Source: Streptomyces albicerus
Lineage (GTDB): Bacteria > Actinomycetota > Actinomycetes > Streptomycetales > Streptomycetaceae
Direction: 5' to 3'
Assembly (NCBI RefSeq): GCF_008905045.1
Contig: NZ_VWMY01000011.1
Location: 1-64,000, forward strand
DNA: 64,000 nucleotides
The position numbers and the translations under genes were made by a program. Shown in pieces: positions 7,415 through 16,703 of the stretch. The first letter of the stretch is position 1. Each line of letters opens with the position of its first letter. The notes below the pieces were generated by a model, which saw nothing but the letters and a program-made list of their open reading frames with translations, was not told where the DNA came from and did no database searches.

Positions 7415-8812
7415 ATGGCCTCCGCAGCAACCGCTCCCCCACCACCCGCCAGCCTCAAGCGCATCGTCGCCGCCAGCCTCATCGGCACCACCATCGAGTG
7501 GTACGACTTCTTCCTCTACGGATCTGCCGCCGCGCTCGTCTTCAACAAACTGTTCTTCCCGGACTCCGACCCGCTCGTCGGCACCCTGCTGTCGTTCCTG
7601 ACGTATGCGGTGGGCTTCGCCGCCCGGCCGCTCGGGGCGCTCGTCTTCGGGCACTACGGCGACCGGCTCGGGCGCAAGAAGCTGCTGGTCCTGAGTCTGC
7701 TGCTGATGGGCGCGGCGACCTTCGCGATCGGGCTGCTGCCCACGCACGCGACCGTCGGCACGGCGGCTCCAGTGCTGCTGACCGTGCTGCGCCTGGTGCA
7801 GGGCTTCGCGCTGGGAGGCGAGTGGGGCGGCGCCGTGCTGCTGGTGTCGGAGCACGGGGACGCACGGCGGCGCGGGTTCTGGGCCTCGTGGCCGCAGACC
7901 GGGGCGCCCGCCGGGCAGTTGCTGGCGACGGGTGTGCTGTCGCTGCTGACCGCCGTCCTCTCGGACGCCGCCTTCACGTCCTGGGGCTGGCGCATTCCGT
8001 TCCTGCTGTCGGGTGTGCTGGTGATCGTCGGTTTGTGGATTCGTCTGTCTGTCGATGAATCGCCTGTCTTCAAGGCGGCCCTCGCTCAGGCCGAGGCGCG
8101 CAAGGCGGCCCAGGACGGGACCGTCGAGAAGCTGCCGCTGGTGTCCGTGCTGCGGTACCACTGGCGGGACGTGCTGATCGCGATGGGCGCGCGTATGGCG
8201 GAGAACATCAGCTACTACGTGATCACCGCCTTCATCCTCGTGTACGCCACCACCTCGGCCGGACTCTCCAAGCAGACGGCGCTGAACGCGGTGCTCATCG
8301 CGTCCGCCGTGCACTTCGCGGTCATCCCGGTCTGGGGCGCCCTGTCGGACCGCGTGGGCCGTCGGCCGGTGTATCTGCTGGGCGCGGCCGGCGTCGGTCT
8401 GTGGATGTTCCCGTTCTTCTCACTCATCGACACCGGCAGTTTCGGGAACCTGATCCTCGCCGTGACCGTGGGCCTGGTGCTGCACGGGGCCATGTACGCG
8501 CCGCAGGCGGCCTTCTTCTCGGAGATGTTCGCCACCCGCATGCGCTATTCGGGCGCTTCGATCGGCGCGCAGTTCTCGTCGGTCGCGGCGGGCGCGCCGG
8601 CGCCGCTCATCGCGACCGCGCTGCTGGCGGACTACGACAGCTCCACTCCCATCGCCCTCTACGTGATCGGGGCCGCCGTGCTGACACTGATCGCGGTGGG
8701 CGTGGCGAAGGAGACCCGGCACCGCGACCTCGCGGACGTGGAGATGGAAGCCGGGCCCGGCCCCGAAGATGCGACGACACCGGCCCACGCCGCCGACGCC
8801 CGTACCACCTGA
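7415..8812 (+). CDS. MHS-family MFS transporter (metabolite:H+ symporter)
   Basis: A 465-residue twelve-helix MFS transporter of the metabolite:H+ symporter group (relatives: ShiA, ProP, KgtP). The signature GTTIEWYDFFLYGSAAALVF starts the first helix and GHYGDRLGRKKLL is the loop 2-3 motif; SDRVGRRPV is its mirror between helices 8 and 9. The ATG has AGGAAG eight bases upstream. It converges on a PucR-type regulator, behind which lies a 3-hydroxybutyrate dehydrogenase-like gene, so uptake of 3-hydroxybutyrate or a similar small acid is inferred. Confidence 0.9.
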   Translation: MASAATAPPPPASLKRIVAASLIGTTIEWYDFFLYGSAAALVFNKLFFPDSDPLVGTLLSFLTYAVGFAARPLGALVFGHYGDRLGRKKLLVLSLLLMGAATFAIGLLPTHATVGTAAPVLLTVLRLVQGFALGGEWGGAVLLVSEHGDARRRGFWASWPQTGAPAGQLLATGVLSLLTAVLSDAAFTSWGWRIPFLLSGVLVIVGLWIRLSVDESPVFKAALAQAEARKAAQDGTVEKLPLVSVLRYHWRDVLIAMGARMAENISYYVITAFILVYATTSAGLSKQTALNAVLIASAVHFAVIPVWGALSDRVGRRPVYLLGAAGVGLWMFPFFSLIDTGSFGNLILAVTVGLVLHGAMYAPQAAFFSEMFATRMRYSGASIGAQFSSVAAGAPAPLIATALLADYDSSTPIALYVIGAAVLTLIAVGVAKETRHRDLADVEMEAGPGPEDATTPAHAADARTT

Positions 8813-8837
8813 GCCGGCAGCCGGCTTCTCGGAGACC

Positions 8838-8867
8838 GACCCCCGTACGCACGCGCGTGCGGGGGTC
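8838..8867. terminator. Bidirectional hairpin between convergent genes
   Basis: GACCCCCGTACGC and GCGTGCGGGGGTC form a 13-bp stem with one mismatch around a 4-base loop. It lies between the converging MHS transporter and PucR-type genes and touches the stop codon of the latter, the expected place for a shared terminator. Confidence 0.7.
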
Positions 8868-10791
8868 AACGCTGTGCGGTCGACGCCAACCGGTGCAGCC
8901 GCAGGGCGAGTTGGATCTCCAGAGCCCGAGCCGGGCTCTGCCAGTCGGCGCCGAGCAGGCGGCCGACCCGCTCCAGCCGCTGCGCGACCGTGTTGACGTG
9001 GACGTGCAGTTCGTCCTTGGTGCGTGCCGGGCTCATGCCGCAGGCGAAGTACGCGTCGAGGGTGCGCAGGAGGTCGGTGCCGCGCTTCTCGTCGTATGTG
9101 ACGACCTGGCCGACGGTGCGCTCGACGAAGCCCGAGATGTCCTTGCTCCCGGCGAGCAGCAGCCCCAGGAACCCGAAGTCCTCCGCCGCGGCGCCGTCCC
9201 CGGTCCGGCCGAGGAGCCGCAGCGCTTCGAGGCATCGCTGACCCTCCGCGTAGGCGTCGGCCACGGTGTCCGGACGGGAGGCGAGGTCCTGGACGGGCGC
9301 GGAGGCGCCGACGGTGACCGCTTCGTGGACGGCCGTCCCCAGGTCTCTGGCCGTGCGGCGGGCCAGGTCAGTCGCGGTGTCACCGGGGCCGAGGGGCAGC
9401 AGCAGAACGGTGCCGCCGTCGCGGGCCGCGGCCAGTCCGTGCCGGGTGGCGGCGAGGTGGGAGGCGGCGGACCACAGCCTGCGGCGGGCGGCGGCCTCCT
9501 GGTCGCCGTCGGCGGCCTCGGCGTCGAGGCGGGCGGCCAGCACCACATGGACGGCGTCGAGGTCGGCGTCCAGCCGGGCGGCACGCTCGCGCAGCAGCCG
9601 GGGGTCGCGGTCGCGCGCGTCGAGCAGGTCGTCCAACAGCTCGCCGCGGACGCGCTGTTCGGCCTCGGAGGCCGAGCGGCGGGCGAGCAGCAGGAGCGAG
9701 GTGACCATGGCGGCCCGTTCCAGGGTGCGCTGGTCGACGGGGTCGAGCCCAGGGTGGCCGCGCAGCACCAGCGCGCCGAGCAGTTCCCCGCCGGCGGCGA
9801 CGGCCGCGACCCAGTCGTCCCCGTGCCGGACGGCGTGTCCTTCGGCCCGTGATACCTCCAGGGCGTCGCCGGGTGCGGCACCCGCGTCGGCGAACTGCAC
9901 GGTGGCGTCAAGGACCTGGGAGACCGCGGCGGACACGTCGTGGACTCCGCCGCCCCGCAGTACGAGTTCCGCCAGCCGGTCGTGGACGTCCGAGGCGCGC
10001 TCGATGACGCCGCTGCGGTCGCGGATGATCTCGTTGGCCCGCTCCAGGTCCGCGAGTGCTTCACGGGTCTCGGTGAGCAGGTTCGCGGTGTCGATGGCGG
10101 CGGCCGCGAGGGCGGCGAACGAGCCGAGCAGCGCGATCTGCTCCCGCTCGAAGACCCGCGCACGGCGGTCGGCTGCGAAGAGCACGCCGATGACATGCGG
10201 TCCGAGCATGAGGGGCACGCCGAGGATCGCCACCAGCCCCTCGTCGCGTACCCCCGCGTCGATGGTCTGGGTGTGCTGGAAGCGGTCGTCCCGGAAGTAG
10301 TCGTCGGTGACATAGGGGCGGGCCGTCTGGGCGACGAGCCCGCCGAGCCCCTCCCCCATGCCGAGCCGCAGCTGCTGGAAGCGCGCCGCCACCGAGCCCT
10401 CGGTGACCCGCATGTACGTGTCGCCCTTGGCCGGGTCGTTCAGGCTGAGGTACGCCACGTCCGTGCTCAGCAGCGAGCGGGCGCGCTGCACGATCGCCTG
10501 GAGCACGGCGTCGAGGTCCCGCAGTCCCGCGAGGTCGTGGGCCGTCTCGAAGAGCGCGGACAGCTCGGCCTCGCGTCTGCGGCGCCCCTCCATCTCGGAG
10601 CGCACGCGCAGCGCGAGCAGCTTGGCGTGCTCCAGAGCGACGACCCGGTCGGGCGGCAGCCCGTCCGCGCGGGCGAGCAGCACCGGCTGTTCGTACGCGT
10701 CGGCGGACGCGCCCCGGGCCAGCAGCTCAAGGAACGGCGCCTCGGCGCTCGCCTCGGAGCGCCCGGCTGACTGCAATTGATCGCGAGACAT
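8866..10791 (-). CDS. PucR-family regulator with GAF domain
   Basis: A 641-residue regulator. After an N-terminal helical part, a GAF sensor domain covers about residues 80-235 (LSTDVAYLSLNDPAKGD, GEGLGGLVAQTARP, ILGVPLMLGPHVIGVLFAADR). A GGDEF-like middle segment typical of CdaR/PucR proteins follows, and the C-terminal PucR helix-turn-helix is at about 575-635 (ARTKDELHVHVNTVAQRLERV). It presumably senses a small acid or its CoA ester and controls the adjacent dehydrogenase and MHS transporter genes. ATG 10791 has GGTGG close upstream; the frame is open to 10842. It follows the dehydrogenase gene on the same strand by 58 bp. Confidence 0.87.
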   Translation of the reverse strand: MSRDQLQSAGRSEASAEAPFLELLARGASADAYEQPVLLARADGLPPDRVVALEHAKLLALRVRSEMEGRRRREAELSALFETAHDLAGLRDLDAVLQAIVQRARSLLSTDVAYLSLNDPAKGDTYMRVTEGSVAARFQQLRLGMGEGLGGLVAQTARPYVTDDYFRDDRFQHTQTIDAGVRDEGLVAILGVPLMLGPHVIGVLFAADRRARVFEREQIALLGSFAALAAAAIDTANLLTETREALADLERANEIIRDRSGVIERASDVHDRLAELVLRGGGVHDVSAAVSQVLDATVQFADAGAAPGDALEVSRAEGHAVRHGDDWVAAVAAGGELLGALVLRGHPGLDPVDQRTLERAAMVTSLLLLARRSASEAEQRVRGELLDDLLDARDRDPRLLRERAARLDADLDAVHVVLAARLDAEAADGDQEAAARRRLWSAASHLAATRHGLAAARDGGTVLLLPLGPGDTATDLARRTARDLGTAVHEAVTVGASAPVQDLASRPDTVADAYAEGQRCLEALRLLGRTGDGAAAEDFGFLGLLLAGSKDISGFVERTVGQVVTYDEKRGTDLLRTLDAYFACGMSPARTKDELHVHVNTVAQRLERVGRLLGADWQSPARALEIQLALRLHRLASTAQR

Positions 10792-10849
10792 GTCCACCAG
10801 GATTACCCACCGCACCGACAGCCTGACCAGCCCTGTGGACAACTCGCGT

Positions 10850-11650
10850 TCAGTGCGCGGTCCAGCCGCCGTCGAGGACCAGCGAGGTCCCGGTGACGAA
10901 GGACGCGGGCGGGCTGCACAGATATGCCACGGCTTCGGCGACCTCCTCCGGTTCGATGAGGCGCTTGACCGCGCTGTCCTGCAGCAGGACCTCGGTCAGT
11001 ACCCGCTCCTCGGGGATGCCGTGGGCGGCGGCCTGGTCGGCGAGCTGCTGCTCGACCAGTGGGGTGCGCACATAGGCGGGGTTCACACAGTTCGAGGTGA
11101 CTCCATGGGGGGCACCTTCCAGGGCCGCGGTCTTGGAGAGACCTTCCAGTCCGTGTTTCGCCGCCACATACGCGGACTTGAAGGCAGAGGCGCGCAGCCC
11201 ATGGACGGAGGACACATTGACGATGCGGCCCCACCCCTGCCCGTACATGTGCGGCAGTGCCCCCCGGATCAGCCGGAACGGAGCCTCCAGCATCACGGTC
11301 AGCACGGTGTGGAAGGTGTCGGGCGGGAACTCCTCGATGGGGCGCACCAGTTGCAGCCCGGCATTGTTGACCAGGATGTCGGTGCCCGCGGCGGCGGACT
11401 CCGCGGCGTCCAGGTCGGTGAGGTCGAGGACGTGGGGCTCGACGGTGCCGGCGAGGCCCTGGGCCTGTTCGGCGAGCGCATCGAGTCCCCCGGCGTCCCG
11501 GTCGACCGCGCGCACCTTCGCCCCGGCCGCGGCGAGCCGCCGTGCGCACGCGCGGCCGATGCCGCCTGCGGCGCCGGTGACGAGGGCGGTACAGCCGCCG
11601 AGGTCGAGAGACGGGGCGTGAGGGCCTGCGAGGGCGCTGGGCGCGGTCAT
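10850..11650 (-). CDS. 3-hydroxybutyrate dehydrogenase-like SDR
   Basis: A 266-residue SDR with TGAAGGIG at 25-32, NNAG at 95-98, catalytic Ser in VNVSSVHG (about 147-148) and Tyr161-x-x-x-Lys165. The segment SSVHGLRASAFKSAYVAAKHG and the acidic-lid region with Gln and Leu (PLVEQQLADQA) are those of D-3-hydroxybutyrate dehydrogenases, which oxidise 3-hydroxybutyrate to acetoacetate with NAD. It precedes the PucR-type regulator on the same strand; with the MHS transporter the three genes look like an uptake-and-oxidation module. Confidence 0.87.
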   Translation of the reverse strand: MTAPSALAGPHAPSLDLGGCTALVTGAAGGIGRACARRLAAAGAKVRAVDRDAGGLDALAEQAQGLAGTVEPHVLDLTDLDAAESAAAGTDILVNNAGLQLVRPIEEFPPDTFHTVLTVMLEAPFRLIRGALPHMYGQGWGRIVNVSSVHGLRASAFKSAYVAAKHGLEGLSKTAALEGAPHGVTSNCVNPAYVRTPLVEQQLADQAAAHGIPEERVLTEVLLQDSAVKRLIEPEEVAEAVAYLCSPPASFVTGTSLVLDGGWTAH

Positions 11651-11710
11651 GCCCCGACTCTAGGCAGCGGCCACGCCCCGACCGATGTGGTCACCACCCA
11701 CACTTCGTCG

Positions 11711-12184
11711 TCAGGTCGTGGCGTCGAACCACGTGGGCTCGTCCGACAGCGCCTGCTTGATCCGGAACAGCCCATGCTCGTTCAGCTCCGGCAGCGCGTC
11801 GACGTCGAACCAGCCGACCTCCAGCGATTCGTCGTCGTTGACGCGGGCCTCCCCGCCGACTGCCCGGCACCGGATCGTGATGTCCATGAACTGGCAGATG
11901 TCGCCGTTCGGGTACGTGATCGGTTTCAGGGCCTGTACGAGCACGACGCGCTCGGCGACGCACCGGACGCCCGTCTCCTCGTACACCTCCCGAACGGCGC
12001 AGGCCGCGGGCTGCTCGCCGGGGTCCGACATTCCGGCGACGACAGCCCACTTGCCGGTGTCGGCCCGGCGTCCCAGCAGCACTCTGCCCTCGTCGTCGAA
12101 GACGACGGCGGTGACGCCGGGGAGCCACAGCAGCTGGTGGCCCGCGGTGGACCGGATCGTACGGATGAAGTCAGGAGTAGCCAT
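11711..12184 (-). CDS. NUDIX hydrolase
   Basis: A 157-residue NUDIX protein. The complete box GX5EX7REUXEEXGU is at residues 51-73 (GMSDPGEQPAACAVREVYEETG), binding Mg2+ for pyrophosphohydrolysis of nucleoside-diphosphate derivatives. The substrate is not apparent. It is a single gene between the 3-hydroxybutyrate dehydrogenase and lnt. Confidence 0.9.
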   Translation of the reverse strand: MATPDFIRTIRSTAGHQLLWLPGVTAVVFDDEGRVLLGRRADTGKWAVVAGMSDPGEQPAACAVREVYEETGVRCVAERVVLVQALKPITYPNGDICQFMDITIRCRAVGGEARVNDDESLEVGWFDVDALPELNEHGLFRIKQALSDEPTWFDATT

Positions 12185-12261
12185 GAGCCGACCCTAACGG
12201 GCCGGTTCCGCCATCCCGGCGCGTTCCGGACGGACACGACCGGCATGCAACCGGTGTACGG

Positions 12262-13875
12262 CTACAGGTCACCAGTGCGTCGCCCGCGCACCACCGAGGT
12301 CACGGCCCAGCCGAGCCCGCCCGCCGCGATCAGCAGCAGGAGCATCTCCGGCGCGGTCCCGAGCCGTGTGGCGGGGGTCTCGGAGGAGCGCAGCGGCACC
12401 TTCTGGACGAGCGAGTCCGCCACGAACATGCCGGTCCGCTGCGTGATCTTCCCGTCGGGCATGATCACTGCACTGACGCCGCTGGTCACCGGGACGGTGA
12501 CGGTTCGGCTGTGCTCGACCGCGCGGATCCGGGACATGGCGAGCTGCTGGTAGGTCATCTCGCTGCGGTCGAACGTGGCGTTGTTGCTCGGCACGGAGAT
12601 GATCTGGGCGCCATGGGTGACGGTGTCGCGCACAGCCCAGTCGAAGGCGGCTTCGTAGCAGGTCGCGAGGCCGACCTTGGTGCCCGCCATGGTGAACACG
12701 CCGGGCTTGCTGCCCCGGCTGAAGTCCTGGCGGACCATGGACGTCCAGTTCTCGTTGATGGCGCCGACCATCGACCGCAGGGGGAGGTACTCGCCGAACG
12801 GCTGGACCTGCCGCTTGTCGTAGGTGGCGCCGGGCCCGGTCTCCGGGTCCCAGAGGATCTGCTCGTTGTAGAGCTTGCCGTTCTTCTCGACGACGCCGCC
12901 GACCGAGATGGGCGCGCCGATCGCCTTGGCCGCCTGGTCGATCACGGCGTAGGCGTCGGGGTTGCCGAACGGGTCGATGTCGGAGGAGTTCTCCGGCCAC
13001 AGCACGAACTCCGGCTGGGCGATCTTGCCGGCCTTGACCTGCGCGGCGAGGCGCTCGGTCTCCCGCGCGTGGTAGTCGAGGACGGCGCGCCGCTGGGAGT
13101 TGAAGTCGAGGCCGGCGCGCGGCACATTGCCCTGGATGACCGCGACGGTCGCGGTGCCGTCCTCGGCCGTGTCGCTGACCAGGGGCCGCGCGGCGAAGGC
13201 GCCCACGACAGGGAGGACGAGGCTGAGCAGAGCGACCGCGGCGGCCCCGCGGCGTACGGCACCGGTGCGCCGCGCCTCGAGGGCCTGGCGGACGATCTCG
13301 CACAGTCCGAAGCCGCACAGGACGACCGCGAACCCGAGCACCGGAGTGCCGCCCACCGCCGCGAGCGGCAGGAAGACGCCGTCCGCCTGGCCGAAGGCGA
13401 TCTTGCCCCAGGGGAAGCCGCCGAACGGCGCACGCGCGCGTGCCGCCTCACCGGCGATCCACAGGGCGGCCGCCCACATTGGCCACCCGGGCAGCTTCGA
13501 CACGGCCGCGACGCCGACGCCGACGAGCGCGACGAACACCGCCTCGATGACGACGAGGGCCAGCCAGGGCCCGGGACCGACCTCCACGCCGGTCCACACG
13601 AGCAGGGGCAGCAGGAAGCCGAGGCCGAAGAGGTAGCCGAGGCCCAGGGCCGCCTTCCAGGTGCGGCCGCGCAGCACCCAGCCGAAGACCGCGAAGGCCG
13701 GGACGGCCAGCCACCACAGGGTGCGTGGCGGGAAACTGACGTACAGCAGCACCCCGGAGAGTGCCGCGGCGGCGGCCGGAGCGAGCCGCCGCACCAGTCG
13801 CGCGCCGCGCGATACGGGCCGGGCCTGCGGTTCGAGCTGTTCCGGCTCGTCTACGGAGGTTGCTGTGACGGTCAC
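12262..13875 (-). CDS. lnt: Apolipoprotein N-acyltransferase
   Basis: About 537 residues. The first half has some six to eight hydrophobic helices; the second half is a nitrilase-like domain exposed outside the membrane, followed by a last C-terminal helix. Residues corresponding to the Glu-Lys-Cys triad are visible: Glu in YHARETERL, Lys in DKRQVQPFGEYLPLR (with the conserved FGEY) and Cys in ATCYEAAF. It transfers an acyl chain to the N-terminal diacylglyceryl-Cys of lipoproteins. No polyprenol-mannose synthase is fused or adjacent. The GTG start (VTVTATSVDEPEQ) is chosen because the upstream frame is arginine-rich and unlike the family; its ribosome-binding site is weak. Confidence 0.9.
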   Translation of the reverse strand: MTVTATSVDEPEQLEPQARPVSRGARLVRRLAPAAAAALSGVLLYVSFPPRTLWWLAVPAFAVFGWVLRGRTWKAALGLGYLFGLGFLLPLLVWTGVEVGPGPWLALVVIEAVFVALVGVGVAAVSKLPGWPMWAAALWIAGEAARARAPFGGFPWGKIAFGQADGVFLPLAAVGGTPVLGFAVVLCGFGLCEIVRQALEARRTGAVRRGAAAVALLSLVLPVVGAFAARPLVSDTAEDGTATVAVIQGNVPRAGLDFNSQRRAVLDYHARETERLAAQVKAGKIAQPEFVLWPENSSDIDPFGNPDAYAVIDQAAKAIGAPISVGGVVEKNGKLYNEQILWDPETGPGATYDKRQVQPFGEYLPLRSMVGAINENWTSMVRQDFSRGSKPGVFTMAGTKVGLATCYEAAFDWAVRDTVTHGAQIISVPSNNATFDRSEMTYQQLAMSRIRAVEHSRTVTVPVTSGVSAVIMPDGKITQRTGMFVADSLVQKVPLRSSETPATRLGTAPEMLLLLIAAGGLGWAVTSVVRGRRTGDL

Positions 13876-14095
13876 TCGGGGAGTGTACGGCGCGTGACCG
13901 TGGCGCCGACAGCGCGGCCTTCGGCGCCCGGCCGGGCGCGCCCCTCTCACCTGCCGCATCGTTTCTGCGCAACTCGTCCACAAACCGGCGCATCACCCGT
14001 TACGGTGTGCCCGAGCCTCTGACGTACAGGCCGTGTCCGGCCGGGCGGTCGGGGCCCGTCACAGGTCGGGGGGCGGCGGGGTGGGGTCCACGGGG

Positions 14096-15166
14096 ATGGC
14101 GTCGGCGGCCGGTGCAGCGTCGGCGCACGAGAGACGCAGCAAGTCGGACGCGACGGGTGTCGTCGTGCTCGGAGCCTGCGCGGCCTGGTCCTTGATCACG
14201 GCCGCGGCGCACGGCGGCCGGCCCGAGGGGGTACTGCTCGCGGTGCTCGCCGTGGCCGCCGGATACGCCTCGGGGCGGATCTGCGGGGAGCTGCTGCCGG
14301 TCGCCGCGCCGTGCGCGGGCGCGCTCGCCGGGCTCGGTCTTGCGGTGGCCGTCCCGCACACCAATCCGGGTTCCCAGGTGACCTCGCCGCTCGGGCAGAC
14401 CGGCGCCACCGCCGCGCTGCTGACGATCTCCGCGGGGGCCGCGTGCTGTGCGGCGTGGGCGGCCGGCCCGACGGGGCTGCGGCTCGTGCTGCGCCTGCTG
14501 GCCGCCGGTATCGCGGTGGCGGCGGCCGTACTGGGTTCGACGTCGGGTTTCGTGGCCTGCCTGGGTGTGCTGCTGTGCTCACTCGCCGCCGACCGCATGC
14601 GGCGCCGTGGGCTGGGGCTCGGCGGCCTCACCCTCACCGCGGTCCTGGTGACCGGAGCGACCTGGGCGATCGCCGAGAACGTACTGCCGGACGGTCTGAC
14701 CAGGTCCCTGGAGGGGCAGCTCACCCAGCACCGGGTCCTGCTGTGGCACGACGCGCTCGACATGGCCGGCCGGGAGCCGGGGCTTGGCGTCGGACCGGGA
14801 CGGTTCTCGGAGCTGAGCCCGACCGTCACGCAGTCGCTGCTGCCCGACGGCAAGCCTCACTCGGCGCCGTTCCAGCAGGCGGCCGAGCAGGGCGTGGTCG
14901 GCGTGGTCCTGCTCGCGGCGGTGTTCGGCTGGGTGCTGTACGCGCTGTGGCGATCGCCGCGTCCGACGCCGGTCGTGCTGACGGCGGGCGCCGCCCTGAC
15001 GGCACTGGCCGCGATCGCCGCGGTCGGCAACGCGCTGAGCTTCACCACGGTGACGGCGGGCGCGGGCCTGCTCGCGGGCCTCGCCACGGCGCGCCGCCTG
15101 CTCGACGAGGTGCCGGAGACCGCGGTGGACGCCGGACGCGCCCGCAGCGGTCCGCCGCAACCCTGA
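14096..15166 (+). CDS. O-antigen ligase-like integral membrane protein
   Basis: A 356-residue polytopic membrane protein with about ten predicted helices. The soluble loop RVLLWHDALDMAGREPGLGVGPGRFSEL contains the W-x-x-A-L-x-x-x-x-x-x-P-x-x-G-x-G-x-G pattern of the Wzy/WaaL (O-antigen ligase) family. In actinobacteria such proteins are thought to polymerise or ligate surface glycans; no glycan cluster surrounds it, so its substrate is unknown. ATG 14096 is preferred over the longer frame from 14033. Confidence 0.7.
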   Translation: MASAAGAASAHERRSKSDATGVVVLGACAAWSLITAAAHGGRPEGVLLAVLAVAAGYASGRICGELLPVAAPCAGALAGLGLAVAVPHTNPGSQVTSPLGQTGATAALLTISAGAACCAAWAAGPTGLRLVLRLLAAGIAVAAAVLGSTSGFVACLGVLLCSLAADRMRRRGLGLGGLTLTAVLVTGATWAIAENVLPDGLTRSLEGQLTQHRVLLWHDALDMAGREPGLGVGPGRFSELSPTVTQSLLPDGKPHSAPFQQAAEQGVVGVVLLAAVFGWVLYALWRSPRPTPVVLTAGAALTALAAIAAVGNALSFTTVTAGAGLLAGLATARRLLDEVPETAVDAGRARSGPPQP

Positions 15167-15205
15167 GGTTCAGGTGCGAACCTGCCGGGCCGAGCCCCTC
15201 TGACG

Positions 15206-15781
15206 TCAGCGGGCGGTGCGCGCGGCGGCCGCTCTCAACCGGTCGCGGATGACCCGGACGGCCGCCTCCGCGTTGTCCACCGTGATGGTGAACGAATGGC
15301 CGTCCCCAAGACGGAGCACCAGGCCCTCGCCGCGCCGGACGACCACGGCGGTCCCCTTCTCGGGCCGCCAGCGGTAGCCCCAGCCGCCCCACTGCCTCGG
15401 GGTGACCCGGGGCACGAAGTCGGCGCCGATGATGTTCGACAGCGGGATACGGCGGCGCGGGAGGCCCATGTGGCCGCAGCGCACCTCGAGGCATTCCTTG
15501 TCGACCTTCACGGCGACGTGCACGAACGCGAGCGTGCCGAAGAGAACCAGGAGGCCCGCGGCGATGCAGCCGACCACGGACATGACGAGCGGGGCGATGC
15601 CCGACGTCCACGCCGAGTCGACGGCCAGCTCGATGCCCAGTGCCACGCAGGCGGCACCGCCCGTCGCGAGCAGCCACTGAACGCGGTTGGACGCGCGGCC
15701 GTGCCAGACCTCGGGGTGCGGGGCGTCGGCAGCGCCCTGTTCGCCGTGGGGGTGGTCCCTCATGCCAATGAGCGTACTCAT
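15206..15781 (-). CDS. Membrane protein with bacterial PH-like domain
   Basis: A 191-residue protein: a hydrophilic N-terminus, two membrane helices (about residues 35-55 and 62-85), then a beta-rich cytoplasmic domain (VDKECLEVRCGHMGLPRRRIPLSNIIGADFV ... GDGHSFTITVDNAEAAVRVI) that resembles bacterial pleckstrin-homology domains. No function is known. ATG 15781 has GGAG seven bases upstream; the frame is open to 15817. Confidence 0.7.
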   Translation of the reverse strand: MSTLIGMRDHPHGEQGAADAPHPEVWHGRASNRVQWLLATGGAACVALGIELAVDSAWTSGIAPLVMSVVGCIAAGLLVLFGTLAFVHVAVKVDKECLEVRCGHMGLPRRRIPLSNIIGADFVPRVTPRQWGGWGYRWRPEKGTAVVVRRGEGLVLRLGDGHSFTITVDNAEAAVRVIRDRLRAAAARTAR

Positions 15782-15859
15782 GTTCCGCTCCGCGGGCATC
15801 AGGTTGCGGACTGTCACTACTCTGGGTGGACGCGGAGTGTCCGCTTCGTGACAGGACGT

Positions 15860-16645
15860 TCAGCGCGCCGGGCTGACCGCCTGCAGCAGCCTGCCCTCGT
15901 CGTACGTCAGCGCGGTCGCGGGCAGGGCCCCCGCGCGTCCGCCGAGCAGCACCGTGAGGCTGCTGTCAGCGGGTGCCTCCAGGGCCGGGCCCCCACCGAT
16001 CCGGCGCAGCGCCTGGGCGGCCACCGCGCCGGCGGATCCGTGCAGGACGAGCGGCGCGAGGCCGGGGCGCTGCACGGCAGCGCGGATGCGCTCGGCGACC
16101 AGTTCGTAATGGGTGCAGCCCAGGACGACGGCCCTTACATCGTCGGGGGTGCCCACCGCGGCCGCGGCGATCGCGGCGTCGATGGCTGCCTCGTCCGCGT
16201 GTTCGATGGCGTCGGCGAGCCCGGGGCAGGGCACCTCGGTGACGGTCACACCGTCGGCGAACTCACGGATCAGACCGCGCTGGTAGGGGCTGCCGGTGGT
16301 GGCGGGTGTGGCCCAGATCGCGACGGGCCCCCCGCCCGCCGCGGCCGGCTTGATCGCCGGGACCGTGCCGATCACGGGAATCCCCGGCTCCAGGTGGGCG
16401 CGCAGCGTGGGCAGGGCGTGCACGGACGCGGTGTTGCACGCGACGATCAGGGCGTCGGGCCCGTGCAAGGCGGCGGCCTCGGCGACGGCGAGGGCGAGGG
16501 CGGTCACATCCTCCGGCGTGTGGCGTCCCCACGGCATGTTGCCGGGGTCCGAGGAGAGAACGAGCTCCGCGTCGGGGCGCAGACGACGTACGGCGGCGGC
16601 CGCCGCGAGCAGTCCGATTCCGGAGTCCATGAGCGCGATCTTCAC
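15860..16645 (-). CDS. Aspartate/glutamate racemase family protein
   Basis: A 261-residue MurI-like protein. It has the DSGIG motif at its N-terminus, the MPWGRHTPEDV segment equivalent to LPYG of glutamate racemase, and both catalytic cysteines: Cys70 in VACNTAS and Cys177 in GCTHYEL with His179. Cofactor-independent racemisation of Glu or Asp is expected. Several MurI consensus residues differ, so it may be a paralogue rather than the essential cell-wall enzyme. The GTG start is 59 bp from the divergent glycosyltransferase gene. Confidence 0.8.
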   Translation of the reverse strand: MKIALMDSGIGLLAAAAAVRRLRPDAELVLSSDPGNMPWGRHTPEDVTALALAVAEAAALHGPDALIVACNTASVHALPTLRAHLEPGIPVIGTVPAIKPAAAGGGPVAIWATPATTGSPYQRGLIREFADGVTVTEVPCPGLADAIEHADEAAIDAAIAAAAVGTPDDVRAVVLGCTHYELVAERIRAAVQRPGLAPLVLHGSAGAVAAQALRRIGGGPALEAPADSSLTVLLGGRAGALPATALTYDEGRLLQAVSPAR

Positions 16646-16703
16646 CCGGTCACCATAGACGATCCGCCTCAACGGGCCGCCGTGGTGGGGCAGACTGCGG
16701 CGG

